Origin: Desulfatitalea sp. BRH_c12
GTDB taxonomy: Bacteria; Desulfobacterota; Desulfobacteria; Desulfobacterales; Desulfosarcinaceae
Reading direction: 5' to 3'
DNA: 64,000 nucleotides
NCBI GenBank assembly: GCA_000961655.1
Contig: LADR01000039.1
Location: forward strand, 62,001 to 126,000
The notes under the pieces were generated by a model, which was not told where the DNA came from, searched no databases, and worked only from the letters and a program-made list of their open reading frames with translations. The first letter of the stretch is position 1; each line of letters begins with the position of its first letter. The position numbers were made by a program, and so were the translations under genes. Shown here in pieces: positions 55,057-63,843 of this stretch.

Positions 55057-56520
55057 GTGACCGTTCTCGTGGTCATCGAAAACCCAGAAGAGTGTCCGCT
55101 TCAATTCGCCGGCGTCGAGCCGGTGGCTGCCCGAACCTACCTGTCCGATCCCTCTTTTTCGGGACTCAAGGGCGTCAAAGTCTTTAACATCTGCCGTTCG
55201 TACCGCTACCAGAGCATCGGCTACTATGTCAGTCTGCTCGCCGAGGCGCGCAACCACAAGCCGGTGCCCAACATCACGACCATTCAGGATATGAAATCGG
55301 TGGGCATCATCCGGCTGGTCTCGGAAGAGGTGTCGGAGATCCTGCAAAAGATCTTCACACCCGACGATCCCCAGAAGATGTCGATCACGATATACTTCGG
55401 CAAAAACCCCGATAAGCGCTTCGATCAGATTGCCTCGCGGTTGTTCAAATACTTTCCTGCGCCTTTTTTGCGGGCCGACTTCGCCTTCTACACGGATTGG
55501 CAACTGGTCAATGTCTCGCCCCTGGTGGTCAAAGAAATTCCCGTCGAGGAGCGCGGCTTTGCCGAAGCGGTGGCGAGCGAGTACTTCGCCGGCAAAAGAC
55601 TCTATATCCCCAAAAGGTCTGTCTCGCGCTATGACCTGGCCATCTTGTACGATCCCAACGAACAGCGTGCACCCTCCGATCCGCGGGCCCTTAAACGATT
55701 TGCCAAAGCCGCCGACGAATTGGAAATGGGCGTCGAACTGATCACCAAGGAGGACTCTAACCGGCTCTCTGAATTCGACGGACTCTTTATCCGTGAGACC
55801 ACCAATGTGGACCACCACACCTACCGCATGGCACGCAAGGCGGTGGCTGAAGGATTGGTGGTGATCGACGACCCGGAATCGATCCTGCGCTGTTCGAACA
55901 AGGTCTACCTGGCCGAACTGCTTGGCCGCTCACGCATCGGCATTCCCCAAACGCACATTATTCATAGCAAGAACCTTGAAACGCTCATGTCCGAGATCAG
56001 TTTTCCCTGCATCCTCAAACAGCCGGACAGCTCCTTTTCGCAGGGCGTGGTGCGCGCCAACGATGCCGCATCGTTGCTGGAACTGGCCCGGGGGCTGCTG
56101 AAGAAATCGGAGTTGGTGATCGCCCAGGAGTTTTTATTTTCCGAGTTCGACTGGCGCATCGGCATTCTGGACCGTAAACCGCTGTTCGCCTGCAAATACT
56201 ACATGTCCGGCAATCACTGGCAGATTGTGCGCAAGGACAAGGGCGGCCGGGAGGTGTACGGCAAGGTCGAGACGGTGCCGGTGGGCAAGGCGCCGTCGGC
56301 AGTGGTCAAAACGGCTCTCAAGGCGGCCAATCTCATCGGCGACGGTCTTTACGGGGTGGACCTCAAGCAAGTCGGCCGGTCGGTTTATGTCATCGAGGTC
56401 AATGACAACCCCAATATCGAAGCCGGGTATGAAGACGACGTGCTCCAGGATGAGCTTTATGTGCGCATCATGGAGGTTTTTCTCAAACGCATCGAAAGCC
56501 GCACATCGGGGAGTCGCTGA
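55057..56520 (+). CDS. RLAN-domain RimK-like ATP-grasp ligase
   Basis: 487 aa from a GTG behind AGGAGG. Residues 1-150 match the RLAN domain (RimK-like ATP-grasp N-terminal); 290-480 form the ATP-grasp fold with a KQPDSSFSQGV nucleotide loop, EFDWRIGIL and VIEVNDNPNIEAGYED, which holds the metal-binding Glu and Asn. RimK adds glutamates to a protein tail. The natural acceptor here is unknown. The gap to the peptidase gene is 39 bp and to the GCS2 gene 4 bp. Confidence 0.88.
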   Translation: MTVLVVIENPEECPLQFAGVEPVAARTYLSDPSFSGLKGVKVFNICRSYRYQSIGYYVSLLAEARNHKPVPNITTIQDMKSVGIIRLVSEEVSEILQKIFTPDDPQKMSITIYFGKNPDKRFDQIASRLFKYFPAPFLRADFAFYTDWQLVNVSPLVVKEIPVEERGFAEAVASEYFAGKRLYIPKRSVSRYDLAILYDPNEQRAPSDPRALKRFAKAADELEMGVELITKEDSNRLSEFDGLFIRETTNVDHHTYRMARKAVAEGLVVIDDPESILRCSNKVYLAELLGRSRIGIPQTHIIHSKNLETLMSEISFPCILKQPDSSFSQGVVRANDAASLLELARGLLKKSELVIAQEFLFSEFDWRIGILDRKPLFACKYYMSGNHWQIVRKDKGGREVYGKVETVPVGKAPSAVVKTALKAANLIGDGLYGVDLKQVGRSVYVIEVNDNPNIEAGYEDDVLQDELYVRIMEVFLKRIESRTSGSR

Positions 56521-56524
56521 TATC

Positions 56525-57760
56525 ATGTCATCCGAACCCTTGCATCTGTTCGAGGCCACCGGCATCGAACTGGAATATATGCTTGTCGACAACAGTACCC
56601 TGGCCGTGCTGCCGGCCGCCGACCAGGTGCTGGCGGCCGCGGCCGGCCAGATTGTCTCTGAGGTGGAACAAGGCCCGCTGGCCTGGTCGAACGAACTGGT
56701 GCTGCACGTGATCGAATTGAAAACCAACGGACCGGCGCCTGCGTTGGAAGGTCTGGCACCGATCTTCCAAGACCATATCCGGCGCATCAACGCCATACTG
56801 GCGCCACTGGGCGGCCGGCTCATGCCCACGGCCTGTCATCCCTGGATGGACCCTCTGACCGAGACCGTGCTCTGGCCGCACGAATACAGCCCGGTGTACG
56901 AAGCCTACGACCGCATTTTCGGATGCCGCGGTCACGGCTGGTCCAACCTGCAAAGCATGCACATCAATTTACCCTTTGCCGGGGACCTCGAGTTCGCCCG
57001 CCTGCATGCGGCGATCCGTTTTCTGCTGCCGATCATGCCGGCCCTGACAGCCAGTTCGCCCATCCTGGATGGCCGCCTGACCGGTCACCTGGACGCGCGC
57101 ATGGCGGTATATTGCCGCAATTCGGAGCGTATTCCGTCGGTGGCCGGCCGGATTGTCCCCGAACCGGTCTATACCCAAGAGGCTTACGCGCGTGAGATCT
57201 TCCAGCGCATGTATGCCGATATTGCGCCATTCGACCCGGCCGGCACGCTGCAGCACGAGTTCCTCAATGCGCGCGGCGCTATTGCGCGCTTTGAGCGCGG
57301 CGCTATCGAAATTCGGGTGCTGGACGTTCAGGAACACCCCGGCGCCGATCTGGCGGTCGCCTCTCTGATCATTGCCACGCTCGAGGCGCTCTGCGCGGAG
57401 CGGTGGCGCCCGCTGGCCGGAATCCGCGCAATCGACACCGCATGGCTGGCCGGTGTGTTTCAGAACGTCATCCGGGATGCGGACCGGGCGGTTATCGCTG
57501 ATCCGGTTTACCTGGGGGCCCTGGGGCTGACGGGCCGGCATACGGCCGGTGACATTTGGCAGTATTTGGCGCAGACCGTCTGGCCGGAGGCAGCGCGTGC
57601 TCCCGAGTTGATGCGACCGCTGGCCACGCTGCTCGACCGCGGCTGTCTGGCGGGCCGCATCCTGACAGCCCTGGGTGGCGATATCCGGCCATCCACGCTT
57701 TTCGACATCTATGCCGAGCTGTGCGTATGCCTGGCCCAAGGAGAGATGTTCCGTGGGTAG
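56525..57760 (+). CDS. GCS2-family carboxylate-amine ligase
   Basis: 411 aa from the ATG at 56525. The N-terminus FEATGIELEYMLVD, the WSNELVLHVIELKTNGP block, GWSNLQSMHINLPF and GAIEIRVLDVQE identify the glutamate-cysteine ligase type 2 (PF04107) fold, with acidic metal ligands on the first strands. YbdK-like members join glutamate to an amine, some weakly making gamma-glutamylcysteine. Partners suggest a peptide or glutamyl amide here. Its stop overlaps the next start by 8 bases. Confidence 0.87.
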   Translation: MSSEPLHLFEATGIELEYMLVDNSTLAVLPAADQVLAAAAGQIVSEVEQGPLAWSNELVLHVIELKTNGPAPALEGLAPIFQDHIRRINAILAPLGGRLMPTACHPWMDPLTETVLWPHEYSPVYEAYDRIFGCRGHGWSNLQSMHINLPFAGDLEFARLHAAIRFLLPIMPALTASSPILDGRLTGHLDARMAVYCRNSERIPSVAGRIVPEPVYTQEAYAREIFQRMYADIAPFDPAGTLQHEFLNARGAIARFERGAIEIRVLDVQEHPGADLAVASLIIATLEALCAERWRPLAGIRAIDTAWLAGVFQNVIRDADRAVIADPVYLGALGLTGRHTAGDIWQYLAQTVWPEAARAPELMRPLATLLDRGCLAGRILTALGGDIRPSTLFDIYAELCVCLAQGEMFRG

Positions 57761-58472
57761 CGACCGGGTGCTGGTGATCTCCTGCGAACATGGCGGCCAC
57801 ACCATCCCGGCGCCCTATCGTGCGCTGTTCGAATCCCAGCGCGATAAGTTGATCACCCACTGCAGCTTGGATCTGGGCGCCCTGGGCGTGGCCCGTCGGA
57901 TGGCGACGCATTTCCAGGCGTCGCTTTTTGCGGCCGTCACCTCGCGCCTGCTGGTGGACCTGAACCGTACCATCGGCCATCCCCGGCTCTTTTCCGCCAT
58001 TACGCGTTCGCTGCCGGCCGAAGAGAAGCGGCGTATCCTGAAAAGGCATTATGTGCCGCACCGCGTCGCCATCGAAGATACCGTGCGCCGGCACATCGAT
58101 GCCGGACAGACGGTGGTTCACATTGCCTGTCACAGCTTTACGCCCGTGCTGGATGGCCGTGTGCGCAGCATGGATGTGGGGCTGCTCTACGATCCCGCCC
58201 GCAGGCAAGAACATCGCCTGTGCGCGGCCTGGAAAAAAGCGCTTGCCGACCACGATCCGGCCCTTACGGTGCGGCGTAATTCGCCCTACAAAGGCATCTC
58301 CGACGGTTTGGCCACTCACTTCCGGAAGATCTTCGCGCCAAGTTATCTTGGCATCGAACTTGAAATGAACCAGCAGCATTTGGACAACAAGCTGCGCTGG
58401 CGGGAATTGACCGACGCCGTTGTGGCGTCTCTGCAAATCGCCTTGCAAAGACGCAATGGTCGAAATGCATAA
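57753..58472 (+). CDS. N-formylglutamate amidohydrolase-like protein
   Basis: 239 aa from the GTG at 57753, with AAGGAG 9 bases upstream, inside the end of the GCS2 gene. The N-terminus ISCEHGGHTIP and the HIACHSFTP and GIELEMNQ blocks match the PF05013 zinc amidohydrolase family. Family members cleave N-formylglutamate or similar amides. Together with the ligases, it may trim or recycle the pathway product. It ends the operon; repeats follow at 58535. Confidence 0.85.
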   Translation: MGSDRVLVISCEHGGHTIPAPYRALFESQRDKLITHCSLDLGALGVARRMATHFQASLFAAVTSRLLVDLNRTIGHPRLFSAITRSLPAEEKRRILKRHYVPHRVAIEDTVRRHIDAGQTVVHIACHSFTPVLDGRVRSMDVGLLYDPARRQEHRLCAAWKKALADHDPALTVRRNSPYKGISDGLATHFRKIFAPSYLGIELEMNQQHLDNKLRWRELTDAVVASLQIALQRRNGRNA

Positions 58473-58534
58473 ACCAATGCAAACAGAAGAGCTGCTTGCA
58501 GCGGCCAAAGGGCGTCCGGAACTGACCGCCCAGC

Positions 58535-58710
58535 TGTAGGGTGGGCATTGCCCACCACTGTTCACCGCAAACAACATCTTCGGTTTCTGACACTGATCCC
58601 GCCTAAGCGATTGGATAGACACCGGATCGAGCATAGCGATGAAACGTTGAATACGGCCAATTACAGAGGCGATCAACATTAGACAAATGGTGGGCGATGC
58701 CCACCCTGCT
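58535..58710. repeat. Repeat unit with GTAGGGTGGGC ends, copy 1
   Basis: Starts TGTAGGGTGGGCATTGCCCACC and ends near GGTGGGCGATGCCCACC. The interior includes GATGAAACGTTGAATACGGC and ACAGAGGCGATCAACATTAG. A shorter copy is at 59039 and an inverted one at 63933. It is a REP-like, mobile-looking unit without an open frame. Confidence 0.8.
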
Positions 58711-58773
58711 GGGCTTCCCGAGATGGAAGGGGCCTCCTTAATGGCCATATAGTTGGATACCCCGGCGGAGAAA

Positions 58774-58986
58774 AGTATTATCTGGTTATGCACTCCGCTC
58801 CAGTGATTTGGGCGAAGTGGTGTAAAGTGTAAAGGGAGGCATTCTGTCGATTTGACATGCTCACCCCCCCATGTTGCACGTTTTACGTGCATGCTTTTGT
58901 TAAAGGTTGTAGAAATGACAACGTGACTTCTTATGACACCCCATACCTGTTTTTTACTGGAGCGAAGTGCATAACCAGAAAGTATT
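58774..58986. repeat. 213-bp element with ~31-bp terminal inverted repeats
   Basis: The left end (58774-58804, CTGGTTATGCACTCCGCTCC) and right end (58956-58986) are near reverse complements. The interior ATGCTTTTGTTAAAGGTT ... CCCCATACCTG reappears at 32695-32790. No gene inside. Consistent with a MITE. Confidence 0.78.
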
Positions 58987-58994
58987 ATAATGGA

Positions 58995-59185
58995 TTTGGC
59001 GCGCCATGTCAGCCATGAGATTTTAGTGTGGCAATAAGCTGTAGGGTGGGCATTGCCCACCATTATTCCTGACACTGATCCCGCCCAAGCGCTTGGATAA
59101 GCACAGGAAGAACATAGCGATGAAGCGTTGGATAAGGCCAATCACGGAGCGACATTAGACAAATGGTGGGCAATGCCCACACTAC
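58995..59185. repeat. Half palindromic element followed by REP-like copy 2
   Basis: 58995-59038 matches the left arm of the palindromic element (GTCAGCCATGAGATTTTAGT). It stops abruptly, and TGTAGGGTGGGCATTGCCC begins at 59040, a second copy of the 58535 unit that ends near 59185 with GGTGGGCAATGCCCAC. The junction suggests one unit inserted into another. Confidence 0.75.
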
Positions 59186-59302
59186 TGGGCTTGCCGACCA
59201 AATTCGGGGCGCACCAATCCAAAAGCATCGATAAAGCAGATATCACGATTGCGCGTCCAACAACTTTGCGCTGCTTGTTGACGCGAGACCTTTTTGATTT
59301 AT

Positions 59303-59550
59303 TACTTGTACAACTTTCGGGATTGGTACGTAGTGAGGTAATCCGGTCGGGTGGTCCGCGCCACAGTCAGCCATGAGATTTTAGTGAGGCTTAAGGTGTG
59401 CGCAGGGTGCTTGGGCCGCACTGTTTGAGCGCCAGCGAGTTTGCGGCCCGACCCGGAGCACACCTTTAGCCTCACTTAGGCGAAATGGCGTGTGGCGCGG
59501 ACCACCTGACCGAATTACCGGCGTTTGGAACCCGAAAGTTGAATTACTTG
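59303..59550. repeat. Palindromic dispersed element, second complete copy
   Basis: The arms GGTAATCCGGTCGGGTGGTCC and the complementary right side (to 59520) enclose GGGCCGCA/TGCGGCCC, as at 35990. CAACTTTCGGG on the left and CCCGAAAGTTG on the right extend the inverted ends. Similar overall to 36001-36180 but with point changes. The remaining 59186-59302 and 59551-59682 hold no gene. Confidence 0.82.
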
Positions 59551-59682
59551 CTCATTAGGCGTTTTATTCCACCTTCAATTCTTCTGGATGGTCCACCAAA
59601 AGGTCTTCACGCACCCTTTGTGCCTGGTTCGTTGCTGTGTCTTAGGGTGGCAATATTGTACAAGAGATAAAGGAGTGCTGCG

Positions 59683-61227
59683 ATGCTGCGCGTTTTTCAG
59701 AATGACCTGGTCGACCCGGACCATTTCACCATCACCCTGGAGCTGGTGCCCGGCCGTGAGGCCATGGGACTGGGGGTGGATACCGTCATGGGCATCGCCC
59801 GGGACGCTTTTGCCGACGGCCGTGTGTCCGCCGTATCGATCACCGACAACCCGGGCGGCAACCCCTCTTTAAGTCCTGATGTTCTCGGGCATCAGATTTT
59901 TCAGATAGGCATGGATGTGATCGTCCATTTCACCTGCCGGGACATGAACCGCGTTGGCATGGAGAGCCGGGCGCTGCAACTGGCCATGATGGGCATGAAA
60001 AACATTCTGGCGCTCAACGGCGATTACTCCGGCAAGGGGTTTGGCGGGCAAGGGGCGCCAGTATTCGATATCGATTCGGTTCAGCTGCAGATCCTGCTGG
60101 GGCTGCTCAGCGAGCGCATTCAGGCATCCGGCGATCCGGATGTCTTTTTTGGTGGCTGCGCGGTTTCACCCTTTAAACAGACAGAGGGCGAGTGCTTTGC
60201 CCAATATGCCAAACTGTGCCGCAAGGTGGCCGCCGGCGCACAGTTCATCATCACCCAGTTGGGGTATGACGCGCGTAAGTTCCAGGAACTGATCCAAATT
60301 AAAAATTACATGCAGTTGGAGACACCTACCCTGGGATCGGTTTATGTGCTGACGCCCAGGGCAGCCGAAATCATGCACGGCGGCAAGGTGCCCGGCGCGG
60401 TGGTCACCGATGCGCTGCTCAGGCGGATCAAAAAGGAGAGCCGTGACCCGCAGGCCGGCCGGCAGGCTGCCATCGAACGCACCGCGCGTCTGGCGGCGGT
60501 GCTCAAAGGGCTGGGCTATGATGGCATCCACATCGGTGGCATCCATAAAAACTTTGATACTGCCGGCCGTATACTCGATCGGTTGGCTCAAATTGAGAAC
60601 CGTTGGCGTGAATTTGTGGAAGATTTCGATTTTCCTCAGCCAAACGGCTTCTACGTTTTTGATCGAGACAGCGGCAGCAGCCCATCCACTGCGCGTTTCG
60701 GACGTCGTCCAATCACGCCGTACCTGTTGGAACGTTGGCGTTATGCCTTTCTCAAGCTGACCCACGATATTTTTTTCAATCGCGATAACTGGCTGGCACC
60801 CCTTTTTCGTAAAACGTCGCAATACTTGGATGGCCGGGTCGGCAGCCGCGTGCTGATCGATCTGATCGAGCATCCGGCCAAGGCGATCCTGCTTCAGTGC
60901 GCCATGTGCGGGGACTGCGGCATTCAGCACGTGGGATTTTTATGCCCTGAGTCGCAATGTCCCAAGCATATCCGCAATGGGGCTTGCGGCGGCAGCACCG
61001 GCGGCCACTGTGAAGTCTATCCCGATCGCCCTTGCATCTGGTATCGTGCCCACCGGCGCTTGGCCCATGTGGGGCAGACAGGCCAGATGGTCAAAGGATG
61101 CGTGCCACCGCGCATGTGGGAGCTCAACCACACCTCGTCCTGGCTCAATTTTCACCTGGGCCGGGACCACCAAAGCGTTTCCTCCCAGATTACCCTGCGC
61201 TGCCGGGCATCAAGCTGCACCTTTTAG
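59683..61227 (+). CDS. Methylenetetrahydrofolate reductase fused to MTHFR_C domain
   Basis: 514 aa. Residues 1-310 form the MetF-type TIM barrel (FTITLELVPGREAMG, ITDNPGGNPSLS, ILALNGDYSGKG). Residues about 380-514 carry a Cys-rich MTHFR_C region with CAMCGDCGIQ, CPESQCPKHIRNGACGG and further cysteines that probably bind zinc or iron-sulfur. In acetogens these are two proteins (MetF and MetV); here they are fused. The role is reduction of methylene- to methyl-tetrahydrofolate, or the reverse, in the Wood-Ljungdahl pathway. AAAGGAG precedes the ATG. Confidence 0.88.
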   Translation: MLRVFQNDLVDPDHFTITLELVPGREAMGLGVDTVMGIARDAFADGRVSAVSITDNPGGNPSLSPDVLGHQIFQIGMDVIVHFTCRDMNRVGMESRALQLAMMGMKNILALNGDYSGKGFGGQGAPVFDIDSVQLQILLGLLSERIQASGDPDVFFGGCAVSPFKQTEGECFAQYAKLCRKVAAGAQFIITQLGYDARKFQELIQIKNYMQLETPTLGSVYVLTPRAAEIMHGGKVPGAVVTDALLRRIKKESRDPQAGRQAAIERTARLAAVLKGLGYDGIHIGGIHKNFDTAGRILDRLAQIENRWREFVEDFDFPQPNGFYVFDRDSGSSPSTARFGRRPITPYLLERWRYAFLKLTHDIFFNRDNWLAPLFRKTSQYLDGRVGSRVLIDLIEHPAKAILLQCAMCGDCGIQHVGFLCPESQCPKHIRNGACGGSTGGHCEVYPDRPCIWYRAHRRLAHVGQTGQMVKGCVPPRMWELNHTSSWLNFHLGRDHQSVSSQITLRCRASSCTF

Positions 61228-61356
61228 GACATCGATGCCATCGCTGACCGATCACCGCGCAGACGTCCGGTACGCCGAACGATTGTTTCTATTGAGCCGA
61301 TGTTTACTTTGGCCGTCAGGGCGGAATCTTACTTTCCATTCAAAGGAGTTTGTCTC

Positions 61357-62391
61357 ATGCAGTACGATTTGTTGAAACAGCTGAGCGATATGCCGGGGGT
61401 GTCCGGCCGAGAGGAGCGCGTGCGCGAGTGGCTGTCGGGACAATTGGCCAATCGGGCCACTGGCATGACCACTGACGCCATGGGCAGCCTGATTGTCCAC
61501 ATTCCAGGCCTTGGCCCACGCGTGGCGCTGATCGCCCATATGGATGAAATCGGTTTTCTGGTCAGCAAAATCGAACCTGAAGGATTTGTCCGGGTGATGC
61601 CGGTGGGCGGCGTCGATGCGCGGGTGTTTGGCGCCCAGCAGGTCATCGTGCACGGCCGCCGGGACTTGCCCGGGCTGGTTGGCAGCATTCCGCCCCACCT
61701 GCTCAAAAAGGGCGACGGCGCGGACAACAAGGCGGCCTTGTCCATCGAAGAGAGTTTCATCGATCTGGGTCTGCCGGCCGACGCAGTCATGCAAGCGGTC
61801 GCCGTGGGGGATCCCGTCACCTTTGCCAGCGTCAGCTGGCACAACGACCATGTTTTCTGCGGCAAGGCCCTCGATGACCGGATAGGGCTGTTCGTCATGC
61901 TGGCCGCCCTTGGCCAGGCTCAAAAAATCGACGCCGATCTTTTTCTGATCGCCTCGACCCAGGAAGAGGTCGGGCTGCGTGGGGCGGGACCGGCCGTGTT
62001 TTCAACCCAGCCGCACATTGTGCTTGCTTTGGAAGGCACCGTCGCATCGGATACGCCTGGCTTGAAACTGCCTCCGAACACCCTTGCGACATGCCAGGGC
62101 AAAGGACCCGAGATCCGGCTCAGCGATCGCGGCATGCTCTCCAACCGCAAGCTGGCCGATTTTCTGATCGGACTTGCGGCAAGCGCCGATATCCCCCATC
62201 AGGTGATTGTCAAAAACACCGGTTCCACCGATGCCGCGGCCGGTCAGATTGCCGGCGCCGGCGCACGGGTGTGCACCGTCTCGGTACCCGTACGTTACAT
62301 CCACGCCCCGGCCGGCATGGCGCGCAAAGCGGATATCACGCATACGGTTCAGCTGATCACGGCTTTTCTGGAACATGCATCCGAAGCCTGA
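61357..62391 (+). CDS. M42-family aminopeptidase/endoglucanase-type metallopeptidase
   Basis: 344 aa from the ATG at 61357, with AAAGGAG 8 bases before. Metal ligand motifs are H61-x-D63 (AHMDEIGF), ALDDRIG, and STQEEVGLRGA, which supplies the two Glu residues of the cocatalytic site. The N-terminus LLKQLSDMPGVSGREERVRE is characteristic. M42 enzymes form large tetrahedral shells that remove N-terminal residues from peptides in the cytoplasm. Confidence 0.92.
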   Translation: MQYDLLKQLSDMPGVSGREERVREWLSGQLANRATGMTTDAMGSLIVHIPGLGPRVALIAHMDEIGFLVSKIEPEGFVRVMPVGGVDARVFGAQQVIVHGRRDLPGLVGSIPPHLLKKGDGADNKAALSIEESFIDLGLPADAVMQAVAVGDPVTFASVSWHNDHVFCGKALDDRIGLFVMLAALGQAQKIDADLFLIASTQEEVGLRGAGPAVFSTQPHIVLALEGTVASDTPGLKLPPNTLATCQGKGPEIRLSDRGMLSNRKLADFLIGLAASADIPHQVIVKNTGSTDAAAGQIAGAGARVCTVSVPVRYIHAPAGMARKADITHTVQLITAFLEHASEA

Positions 62392-62460
62392 TGCACCAGG
62401 TTTGCCAGTGCCGACCTTACGGCGGCGCCGGACCGATCCTCACGTTCCGAATGGGGCGTC

Positions 62461-63201
62461 TTACAGATCGGCCAGATATGCCGGACCGCCCAGCAGCCTG
62501 ACCTGGCGTTGGATATCGGCCGCGCGCTGCCGGATATAAGGGGAGGGGGGCGCTACCCTGTAGCCGTTGGGATTAGGCAACACCGCGGCCAGGGTCGCCG
62601 CTTGCCGCTGGTTCAGTCGGGCCGGGGAAACGCCGAAATAGTGCCGGCTGGCGGCCGCAACGCCGAAAATATCCGGTCCGAACTGGGCAATGTTCAGGTA
62701 CACTTCGAGGATGCGCCGTTTGGGCCAGCACAGTTCGATGGTCGCGGTCAGAGCGGCTTCAAGCCCTTTGCGTACCCAACTTCTGCCGGGCCACAAAAAG
62801 AGATTTTTGGTCACCTGCTGGGATATGGTGCTGGCACCGCGCGGATTGGATCGGCGATGATTGGTTTCCAGTGCATCGGCTATCGCTTTGAAATCGAATC
62901 CCCAGTGCTGGGGAAAACGCTGGTCTTCCGCGGCCACGACGGCGATCGGAATCGTCGCTGCCATGTCGGCCCACGCGACCCATTTATAGGCGGGCTTTTT
63001 GCCATCGAGGATATGGCCTATCATGAAGGCGCTGGTGGGGACCGGCACCCAGCGCAGCATCAGGATCATCACGAATAGCGCCGCGACTATTCCAAGCATA
63101 CCCAGGCAGAGCCATCTGAATATCTTTAATAGTAATTTGTCCGGCGCTTTGCGCGACCGCGGCCCCCGAGCATCGGACCGGAACCGTTTATTTGAAAACA
63201 T
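62461..63201 (-). CDS. mtgA: Monofunctional peptidoglycan glycosyltransferase MtgA
   Basis: 246 aa. One membrane anchor (about residues 24-50) is followed by a GT51 domain with AAEDQRFPQHWGFD (catalytic Glu), GASTISQQVTKNLFLWPGRSW, and KRRILEVYLNIAQFG. It polymerises lipid II into glycan strands at the outer face of the inner membrane and lacks a transpeptidase domain. The converging gap with the M42 gene is 69 bp. Confidence 0.94.
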   Translation of the reverse strand: MFSNKRFRSDARGPRSRKAPDKLLLKIFRWLCLGMLGIVAALFVMILMLRWVPVPTSAFMIGHILDGKKPAYKWVAWADMAATIPIAVVAAEDQRFPQHWGFDFKAIADALETNHRRSNPRGASTISQQVTKNLFLWPGRSWVRKGLEAALTATIELCWPKRRILEVYLNIAQFGPDIFGVAAASRHYFGVSPARLNQRQAATLAAVLPNPNGYRVAPPSPYIRQRAADIQRQVRLLGGPAYLADL

Positions 63202-63600
63202 CGTGTACCCGCAAGGTCTGATTGATAGACTGTGTTTCAGACAATTTATCAGAGATATGCGAAGCAGCGTGCATCGCAGAGAAGTTGGCGGCTCAGAAGT
63301 TGGCAGCTCAATTGACAGGTGATCTTCACTTTTCTCTATCCCATTCCGGCCAAACCGGCTTAGAATGCGCGCTTTACACGCGCAAACCCAGGCAGCTTAC
63401 AAGAACGCGAACATAATAGAGGTGGTGCGCTTTTGTCAATATGCGGTTAACTTCATCCAGGTTAACCGCATTTGCGTATGGGCCGCATTTCAGAAATGGA
63501 CCATCGTTCTTTCTTATGGGCGAAGCTTGTGTTTGCCGGTGCGGGAGATGTTGGTTGATCCCTGGGGCGAATGGACACCTTGCTGGTCACGATGCGCGCT
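63202..63600. other. Intergenic region upstream of mtgA
   Basis: About 400 bp with no supported gene. A TTAACCGCAT/ATGCGGTTAAC inverted pair (about 63441-63474) is the only clear structure. Confidence 0.4.
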
Positions 63601-63742
63601 GTAGGGGCGACCGGCGGTCGCCCACGCGAACCACTGTATTCAGGTCATCGCCCAAAATGGCGAGGCCTGATTTTCCCGCACCCATAAATTGCCTGCAATG
63701 TTGGTTTTGCACCCGCACCGGGCGACCGCCGGTCGCCCCTAC
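63601..63742. repeat. Perfect 23-bp inverted repeat unit
   Basis: 63601-63623 (GTAGGGGCGACCGGCGGTCG...) and 63720-63742 are exact reverse complements with a 96-bp interior. Each arm is itself nearly palindromic. Its design resembles the 12843-12939 pair. No gene inside. Confidence 0.8.
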
Positions 63743-63843
63743 AGGTGGAAGCCCTGCGATGACGCGGGTGATGAGGGGTTGCGTAAGGGCGCGAAAAGTA
63801 CGCGCCTTTTGATGTCAAACCGATGTTGTTTGCGGGCAATGGT

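Noticed and set aside
54127-55818. 563-codon minus-strand open frame
   Set aside because: Antisense to the C39 peptidase and ATP-grasp genes, which have clear catalytic motifs.
57492-59141. 549-codon minus-strand open frame
   Set aside because: It runs antisense through the GCS2 and amidohydrolase genes and into repeats; its translation has no recognisable domain, and it arises from GC-rich third positions.
63441-63812. 123-codon plus-strand open frame near the right edge
   Set aside because: It lies across the 63601-63742 inverted repeat and has Arg/Pro/Cys-rich low-complexity translation, so it is not a gene.
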